Positions 59,019-64,000 of a stretch of 64,000 bases of DNA are shown one piece after another. The notes under the pieces are model-generated. The model worked only from the letters and a program-made list of their open reading frames with translations, was not told the DNA's origin and searched no databases. The stretch lies in NCBI GenBank assembly GCA_045106815.1, contig JBGCFG010000016.1:32417-96416 (forward strand). Direction: 5' to 3'. Numbering within the stretch: position 1 is the first letter of the stretch; each line of letters opens with the position of its first letter. Source of the stretch: JAUIAI01 sp045106815. GTDB taxonomy: Bacteria > Pseudomonadota > Gammaproteobacteria > Burkholderiales > Burkholderiaceae_E. Position numbers and translations under genes: made by a program.

Positions 59019-60305
59019 ATGTTGTTCGACATTGTGATTGTGGGCGGGGGTGCCGGTGGGCTTGAGTTGGCTGCTACGCTCGGACGCAAGCTGGGCAGAC
59101 GCAATGGCCCCGAAAAAATCCTGCTTATCGACCAGGCAGGTTTTCACGTCTGGAAGCCCTCATTGCATGAGGTGGCGGCAGGTACGCTGGATATCCACCA
59201 AGAAGGCCTGTCATACCCGATTCTGGCCAGGCGTAATCACTTCAGCTTCACGATTGGTGAATTGCTCGCCCTTGATGCCAATAATCACAAATTGACACTA
59301 GGGGGTATACAGGACGACGACGGTCACGAAATTGTGCCGGTTCGAGAAGTTTCGTACCGATGGGCCGTGCTAGCGGTGGGAAGCGGGTCGAATTTCTTTG
59401 GAACGCCTGGTGCAGCCGAGCATAGCTTTGTCCTTGAGCGGGTTGCTGATGCTGAGCGGTTTCGCCAGAGATTGCTTGCGAGCTTCACACGCGCTGCATT
59501 CGGCGCCGACAAACAGATGACGATTGCCATCGTGGGCGGCGGGGCAACCGGTGTTGAACTGTCGGCAGAGTTACTTGAGGCCCATGAAGAACTGATGGAT
59601 GGCTATGGTTCCGAGCAGCGCTTTCGGTTCGATATCTCGATTGTTGAAGCAGGGCCTAGAATTCTCAATGGACTGCCAGAACGACTCTCTGAAAGAGCGA
59701 CGACGGCGCTCGAGAATCGACATGTAAAAGTCTTGACCAAGACAGCGGTTCAAGAGGTCAAGCAGGACGGATTGCTCACAGAATCTGGAGAAATTCCGGC
59801 CGACCTGGTTGTGTGGGCGGCAGGTATCAAAGCCGCCGAATCAAATTCGCGCTACGGCCTCAAGACTAATCAGGCCAATCAGTTTGTTGTGGATGATCGT
59901 CTACAGACCTCTGCGCCAGGTGTCTATGCCATTGGCGATTGCGCAGCCGTTGTCTGGCACGATGATCGTCTCGTGCCTGCTCGGGCGCAGGCGGCGCATC
60001 AGCAGGCCGAGTATTTGCTGGACAGCCTGCTGGCACAGCTCAAAAACAGATCAATTCCGGCCAAACCGTTTGAATACAAAGACTTTGGCTCACTTGTGTC
60101 GCTCGGTGAGGATGCCGGCGTTGGTTCGCTCATGGGCGTGTTGGCGGGGAAAAATTTTCTGGTGGAAGGGTTGGTGGCTAAGTGGATGTATATGTCATTG
60201 CACCTGAATCATCACCGGGCCATCCTCGGCACCCGCGGCACCGCCGTGCTTGCGCTCGCAAGACTGTTGCAGCGCCGCGTGTCCGGCAGATTGAAGCTCC
60301 ATTGA
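59019..60305 (+). CDS. ndh: Type II NADH dehydrogenase (NDH-2)
   Basis: 428 residues from the ATG at 59019. Two dinucleotide folds are clear: FAD (FDIVIVGGGAGGLELAATLG) and NADH (TIAIVGGGATGVELSAELLEAHEEL). The flavin-contact strand is APGVYAIGDCAAV. The C-terminal stretch LVAKWMYMSLHLNHHRAILG is the membrane-anchoring type seen in NDH-2. It moves electrons from NADH to quinone without pumping protons. It stands alone after the hydroxylase cluster, with 113 bases in between. Confidence 0.88.
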   Translation: MLFDIVIVGGGAGGLELAATLGRKLGRRNGPEKILLIDQAGFHVWKPSLHEVAAGTLDIHQEGLSYPILARRNHFSFTIGELLALDANNHKLTLGGIQDDDGHEIVPVREVSYRWAVLAVGSGSNFFGTPGAAEHSFVLERVADAERFRQRLLASFTRAAFGADKQMTIAIVGGGATGVELSAELLEAHEELMDGYGSEQRFRFDISIVEAGPRILNGLPERLSERATTALENRHVKVLTKTAVQEVKQDGLLTESGEIPADLVVWAAGIKAAESNSRYGLKTNQANQFVVDDRLQTSAPGVYAIGDCAAVVWHDDRLVPARAQAAHQQAEYLLDSLLAQLKNRSIPAKPFEYKDFGSLVSLGEDAGVGSLMGVLAGKNFLVEGLVAKWMYMSLHLNHHRAILGTRGTAVLALARLLQRRVSGRLKLH

Positions 60306-60378
60306 GACACATCGAGCCCGCTTGTGTGGCGAGCAATGATATCGTGTCGAGAAAGCGCCCATACCAATTATTGCGAAT

Positions 60379-62865
60379 ATGAGTTCTCCTGCTCCGGGTA
60401 TTAGATTCAGATTCCTGATCTGGCTGCTGGCAATTGTCGTCCCCGCCATTATTGCGGCCTGGGTCGCGATGTCAGTCATTGAGAAGCGCCTGGCCGAAGA
60501 AATCGCTGACAATTTGGTCAATGCGCGCCGTCTGGAGGCCGCGCGGATTACCAACGCGCTTGATAACTATGAAAATCAGGCGATCCAGTTGGCGAGCGGA
60601 CTGCATGTGCGCAGCTTTGTTGGACAGGTTACGGCGTTTCGTGATCAGGGTCTGCCGCCCGGTGTGACCATTGGCGGCTATGACAATTTTGAGTTGATTG
60701 ACCCGGCCAGTAAATGGCCGCTTAACCAACTCGCGGCTCGCATGAAAGGCAAGGCCATTTCGACTGGCTCAAAGATCCTTGACCTTCAACTGTTGACCAA
60801 CAGGGGCGAACCGATCGGGCAGAGCCCAGGTTTTTCATGGACTCATCCATACGATCCGAATCTGCTCACGAAGGTCCTCAAAAGCGGCGAGAGTTTGTAC
60901 GGCAATGCGTTTCGTTCGCCAGCCGGTGATGAGCGCGTCGGTCTGATCACCCCAATTGAGTCTGACGAGGGGCGAATTGTTGGCGCGCTTAAGGTGGAAC
61001 TGGAGCTAAGGCCCGTACTTGGACTGGTGCTAGAGCACGAAGCGTATGGTGAGACGACCGAGTCTCACGTCGCGCAGCCAACACCTAACGGTGACGCACA
61101 ATTCATTACGTTGCTTCGCTTTAATCGCGACGCTGCGTTTGATCTAGTCGTGCCGCAAAGCTGGAACCTGCCGATTAATCAGTCGCTGGCAGCGTTAGGT
61201 GGGCGACTTGTCAGAGCTGAGGACTATCGAGGCGAGATGTCGGTCCTGGCGATCGAAACGATTCCGCGTACGGGTTGGGGACTTGTTGTCAAAAAGGATT
61301 TGACCGAGGCCCAAGCGCCAGTCAAACAGGTGCAAAAAGTCTTACTCGCTGCGGGCGTTTTCGCGGCCCTCGCGCTGTTTATTGGATGGCTTGCCCTAAT
61401 GCGCCCGCTAGCCAAGCGGATAGACAATGCCGCTAAGGCGGCCGACCGGATTGCCTCTGGAGACTATTCCACAGCGATTGCCGATTCACGCGTCGATGAA
61501 ATTGGCGAGATGTCGCGCTCGATTGATCGATTGGCACGAGATCTTTCGGCGGGGAATGAGCTGCGTGCAGTTGCTGAAAAACGCTTAATGCATCAGGCGA
61601 CTCATGATGAGTTGACTCAGGTTCTTAATCGCAAACAAATCAACGAACTCATCAGCTATCACTTGGCACCGCGTTCGGGTGTGGTGAGTTCCGTGTTGTT
61701 TCTGGATCTTGATGGTTTCAAGGCAATTAACGACGGGTTTGGTCATTCCGCGGGTGATGAGATTCTGAAAGTGATCGCCAGGCGACTTTCACAGGCAGCC
61801 CCTACCGGTTACGTGGCGCGTTGGGGGGGCGATGAATTTGTGGTGTTACTGCCCGGCATGAAAGCGCAGCAAGCGCGAGAGATGAGCGACTTCGTCAAAG
61901 CGATGGTGCGCGTCCCGATCGTCATTGATGGGCAGACGCATACCGTACGCACCAGTATTGGTGTGGCGTCTTCTGATGCCCGGTATCGACCTGAGCAAGT
62001 TCTTAATGTTGCGGACGCCAGAATGTTCGCGCAAAAGCAATCGCGGGATGCCAGAGTCGGGGTTTTGCAGGCAACTCGAATGATTGAGCGCGCTATTCAG
62101 AACAACGCGGTGGAGGTGTGGTTTCAGGCGATTGTTGTTCCCGCGAGTAATCCGCACCAGGAGGCGGCCCGCCGTCTGAGCGGAGCAGAGGCTTTGGTGA
62201 GAATTCGCTCTGAGTCTGGCCGCTATATGTTACCCGAGGAGTTTTTGCCACAGATATCCAACGCACCGGTTATGCGTGCACTTGAACAGAGGATTTGCGA
62301 GATTGCGTTTCGCACCCTCAAGCAATGGCGAGACAAGAATATGGTTCGCTCAGACTTTAAGCTGGCGATCAATCTGAGCGCGCAAGCAACCAATGACCCA
62401 GAGTTCTTCTCGGTGTTTAACGACGTTCGCGTGAATTCGGCAATTCCAGCAGAGAACATTATTCTTGAAATTTCAGAGCAGGCTAACGCGTGCAACCGAA
62501 CTGTTTTAAGGCCTTATGCCGACATTGGTGTGCTGATTGCTGCAGATGATGTCGGGATTGAGGCGGCCAACCTTGATCGCCTGGCATGGAGTGGCATCAG
62601 TATTGCCAAGCTAGATAAGAGTTGGCTTACCCCCGCACCAGATGATGCGGTTTCGGCAAAAGTCGTGTTGCTCACTCACTTGGTTGAGATCTGCAAGCGG
62701 CTTGGCATTGATACGATTGCCGAGGGCGTCGAGAAAACCACCCAGAAGCAAGATCTTCAATCGCTTGGCATCGGGTCTATGCAAGGGTTTCACTTTGACA
62801 AACCTGCACCGGCTCAGACGTTTATTCGTAACTGGGCTAACGGAGAGTTACAGCGCGCCTCGTAG
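60379..62865 (+). CDS. Membrane-bound GGDEF-EAL cyclic-di-GMP protein with periplasmic sensor
   Basis: 828 residues. Helix 1 (about 10-32) and helix 2 (about 315-340) enclose a periplasmic sensor domain of about 280 residues; a HAMP region follows (about 345-400). The GGDEF motif is at residues 483-487 (RWGGDEF). No RxxD inhibitory site stands five residues before it (the text is APTGYV). The EAL domain starts at EAL 604-606 and keeps ILEISE, ADDVG, KLDKSW and IAEGVEK, so both synthesis and breakdown of c-di-GMP are possible. The DDVG/IEAANL loop differs from the usual DDFGTGYSSL, which may weaken the phosphodiesterase. Confidence 0.9.
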   Translation: MSSPAPGIRFRFLIWLLAIVVPAIIAAWVAMSVIEKRLAEEIADNLVNARRLEAARITNALDNYENQAIQLASGLHVRSFVGQVTAFRDQGLPPGVTIGGYDNFELIDPASKWPLNQLAARMKGKAISTGSKILDLQLLTNRGEPIGQSPGFSWTHPYDPNLLTKVLKSGESLYGNAFRSPAGDERVGLITPIESDEGRIVGALKVELELRPVLGLVLEHEAYGETTESHVAQPTPNGDAQFITLLRFNRDAAFDLVVPQSWNLPINQSLAALGGRLVRAEDYRGEMSVLAIETIPRTGWGLVVKKDLTEAQAPVKQVQKVLLAAGVFAALALFIGWLALMRPLAKRIDNAAKAADRIASGDYSTAIADSRVDEIGEMSRSIDRLARDLSAGNELRAVAEKRLMHQATHDELTQVLNRKQINELISYHLAPRSGVVSSVLFLDLDGFKAINDGFGHSAGDEILKVIARRLSQAAPTGYVARWGGDEFVVLLPGMKAQQAREMSDFVKAMVRVPIVIDGQTHTVRTSIGVASSDARYRPEQVLNVADARMFAQKQSRDARVGVLQATRMIERAIQNNAVEVWFQAIVVPASNPHQEAARRLSGAEALVRIRSESGRYMLPEEFLPQISNAPVMRALEQRICEIAFRTLKQWRDKNMVRSDFKLAINLSAQATNDPEFFSVFNDVRVNSAIPAENIILEISEQANACNRTVLRPYADIGVLIAADDVGIEAANLDRLAWSGISIAKLDKSWLTPAPDDAVSAKVVLLTHLVEICKRLGIDTIAEGVEKTTQKQDLQSLGIGSMQGFHFDKPAPAQTFIRNWANGELQRAS

Positions 62866-62987
62866 CCTGCTTCATTGCGATCATTACGAAGGTGCCAGGG
62901 CAGGTTGATTACTTGTAGAAGTTGGAACCTGACCGTACCAATAGTGGTCGACGATATCTCACCCAAAACCCTTTCAGAATAAGAAAG

Positions 62988-63045
62988 CTGCCGTTCGTGT
63001 CAGCGGAGTGCGACCGGCAAAAAACGACCCATTCCGATCATTGGG
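62988..63045 (+). repeat. Degenerate intergenic repeat, copy 1
   Basis: The stretch begins CTGCCGTTCGT and ends with CGACCCATTCCGATCATT. A second copy with the same two blocks and similar spacing occurs at 63774-63830. The type resembles dispersed non-coding repeats common in pseudomonadotal genomes. It lies upstream of higBA. Confidence 0.45.
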
Positions 63046-63085
63046 AGACGGGCAAACGCGCTATTGGAGCTGTTGGCGAGCGCAC

Positions 63086-63114
63086 TTGTTGCGTGGTGCG
63101 CATCATGCTATGAT
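63086..63114 (+). promoter_or_regulatory. Likely higBA promoter and operator
   Basis: TTGTTG (63086-63091), a 17-base spacer and TATGAT (63109-63114) form a plausible sigma-70 promoter. ATCAT-GCT-ATGAT (63102-63114) is a dyad overlying the -10 box, where the HigA antitoxin could repress. Transcription would start close to the higB ATG at 63121. Confidence 0.55.
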
Positions 63115-63120
63115 TCCGCA

Positions 63121-63399
63121 ATGATCAATTCATTCAGGCACAAAGGGCTCCGGCGTCTGTATGAAACGGGAAGCACCTCCGGCGTCCAGAATGCCCACGC
63201 AAAGCGGCTTCGTCTGCAACTGGCTGCTCTTGACTCGGCTAATGCGATCGATGATATGGATATCCCGGGGTTCCGGCTGCATCCACTCAAGGGAAAATTT
63301 CGGGGGCGCTGGGCAATTTCGGTGAGTGTGAACTGGCGTCTGACATTTGAGTTTCGAGACGGCAACGCCTACGTCTTAGACTATGAGGATTATCACTGA
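63121..63399 (+). CDS. higB: HigB/RelE-type toxin, mRNA interferase family
   Basis: 92 residues. The family pattern is complete: MINSFRHKGLRRLYETG, LRLQLAALDSANAIDDMDIPGFRLHPLKG and the C-terminal GRWAISVSVNWRLTFEF with VLDYEDYH. Such toxins cut mRNA on the ribosome unless HigA binds them. The start is the ATG at 63121; no ribosome-binding site precedes it. The stop overlaps the higA start (TGATG). Confidence 0.9.
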   Translation: MINSFRHKGLRRLYETGSTSGVQNAHAKRLRLQLAALDSANAIDDMDIPGFRLHPLKGKFRGRWAISVSVNWRLTFEFRDGNAYVLDYEDYH

Positions 63400-63689
63400 T
63401 GGGTATGCACAATCCGCCGCATCCAGGTGAGTTCATCACCGAGATCTACCTAGCGCCGAACGAGATCAGCGGGCGTGAGTTAGCTGAAAGCATCGGGGTT
63501 GCATCCTCAACACTTAGCCGATTGTTGAAAGGGTCTAGCCGAGTGACGCCTGAAATGGCGTTGCGGCTTTCAAAGGCCTTGGGAAGATCACCGGAAAGCT
63601 GGCTTTCAATGCAGGACGCGTATGACCTTTGGAATGCGCGTAAGCAGGTAGATCTGCGTACCGTATCTAAGCTAAAGTTCGCTGCCTAA
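63399..63689 (+). CDS. higA: HigA-type antitoxin
   Basis: 96 residues, an XRE helix-turn-helix protein of the HigA/VapI type: MHNPPHPGEFITEIYL, ISGRELAESIGVASSTLSRLLKGSSRVTPEMALRLSKALGRSPESWLSMQDAYDLW. It neutralises HigB and represses the shared promoter. The overlap with higB couples their synthesis. The order toxin-antitoxin is normal for higBA. Confidence 0.93.
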   Translation: MGMHNPPHPGEFITEIYLAPNEISGRELAESIGVASSTLSRLLKGSSRVTPEMALRLSKALGRSPESWLSMQDAYDLWNARKQVDLRTVSKLKFAA

Positions 63690-63773
63690 GTCAATCCAGG
63701 CAAGACTTTTGCCGCTTAGCTGGAAGTGACTATTTGGCCAATCCCTCAGCCGCGAAGATTGCCTCGGATGCAA

Positions 63774-63830
63774 ACGGTGACGTTCGTCATTCACAGATGA
63801 ACTGTAACTGCCGACCCAATCCGGTCCGTC
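63774..63830 (+). repeat. Degenerate intergenic repeat, copy 2
   Basis: GACGTTCGTC and, about 30 bases later, CGACCCAATCCGGTC match the two blocks of the copy at 62988-63045. Together the copies bracket higBA. Confidence 0.4.
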
Positions 63831-63865
63831 AGCTTGGTACCAAGCTCAGGCAAAGTAGTCTGCAG

Positions 63866-64000
63866 CTACTCTAGGAGGGATGCCCCAGGCAGTTGCGAGG
63901 CTTTCCGGTCGAACGTCACCATTGGCGTCTGGCTATTTGAATGAGCCATCGCAAGGTGCAGACAGTCCGCAAAATCTGCAGTGTTTTCCTCGTATAGGTT
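63866..64000 (-). CDS. PIN-domain (VapC-like) protein, C-terminal fragment cut by the window edge
   Basis: 44 codons are visible and the reading frame continues past the right edge. The fragment reads DFADCLHLAMAHSN and TPMVTFDRKASQLPGA, which is the usual end of a PIN-domain nuclease with its late acidic residues and the TFD strand. These proteins are mostly VapC toxins that cut RNA. It is convergent with higBA, 177 bases away. A cognate antitoxin would lie outside the window. Confidence 0.75.
   Translation of the reverse strand, partial: NLYEENTADFADCLHLAMAHSNSQTPMVTFDRKASQLPGASLLE

Overview
The window looks like chromosomal DNA of a metabolically versatile, free-living member of the Pseudomonadota. 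Evidence for this is the Sox sulfur-oxidation operon, TRAP and ABC importers, an Anr/FNR-type site before hemN, MarR/LacI/ArsR/MmyB-type regulators and many oxidoreductases for small organic acids and aromatics. The soxC-D-Y-Z...B gene order is the one familiar from Burkholderiales and relatives, but the taxon cannot be fixed from sequence alone. Coding density is high. I saw no rRNA, tRNA, CRISPR array, prophage or insertion sequence.

Layout. 0-5 kb: a DUF808 membrane protein, then a forward run of a DapA/NAL-type aldolase, an aspartate-dehydrogenase-like enzyme, a cyclotransferase-like protein and an aromatic/aspartate aminotransferase. 5-8.3 kb: an SDR and a secreted GH50-like glycosidase. 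8.3-12 kb: a TRAP transporter with fused DctQ-DctM, divergent from its DctP, plus a possible 40-residue membrane microprotein. 12-18.5 kb: a GNAT, an orphan N,N-dimethylformamidase-like large subunit, two lipoproteins (one an alpha/beta hydrolase), and an AraC-GyrI-like regulator broken by an in-frame stop. 18.5-23.2 kb: a flavin monooxygenase, then a small catabolic module of BKACE and a histidinol-dehydrogenase-like enzyme with a divergent LacI regulator and a perfect 24-bp palindrome between them. 23.2-27.4 kb: a DUF6515 protein and a P450 plus acyl-CoA ligase pair.

27.6-35.3 kb is a hydantoin/pyrimidine-type utilisation island: a four-gene polar amino-acid ABC importer, a hydantoin-racemase-like protein, a D-carbamoylase, a dihydropyrimidinase/D-hydantoinase and a flavoprotein. 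Import, racemisation, ring opening and decarbamoylation would together yield D-amino acids. 35.3-39.7 kb holds panC, an HI0933-type flavoprotein, a TauE exporter and an M81 peptidase.

39.7-48.6 kb is the Sox locus. The operon soxR-C-D-Y-Z-B-(HbpS-like)-E-F is on the minus strand and soxS-like is divergent, with a 26-bp inverted-repeat operator in between. SoxC, D, Y, Z and B have their cofactor or carrier motifs, but soxA and soxX, expected between soxZ and soxB in related operons, are absent from the window.

48.6-58.9 kb: an MmyB-type regulator divergent from an SDR that lacks the Tyr-Lys dyad, with an inverted repeat between them; a desaturase-cupin pair; an orphan hybrid-sensor-like kinase; hemN; and a MarR-fahA-hydroxylase-DUF2783 cluster that fits 3-hydroxyphenylacetate/homogentisate breakdown. 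59-64 kb: an NDH-2-type dehydrogenase, a GGDEF-EAL protein, a higBA toxin-antitoxin pair between two degenerate intergenic repeats, and the C-terminus of a PIN-domain protein running off the right edge.
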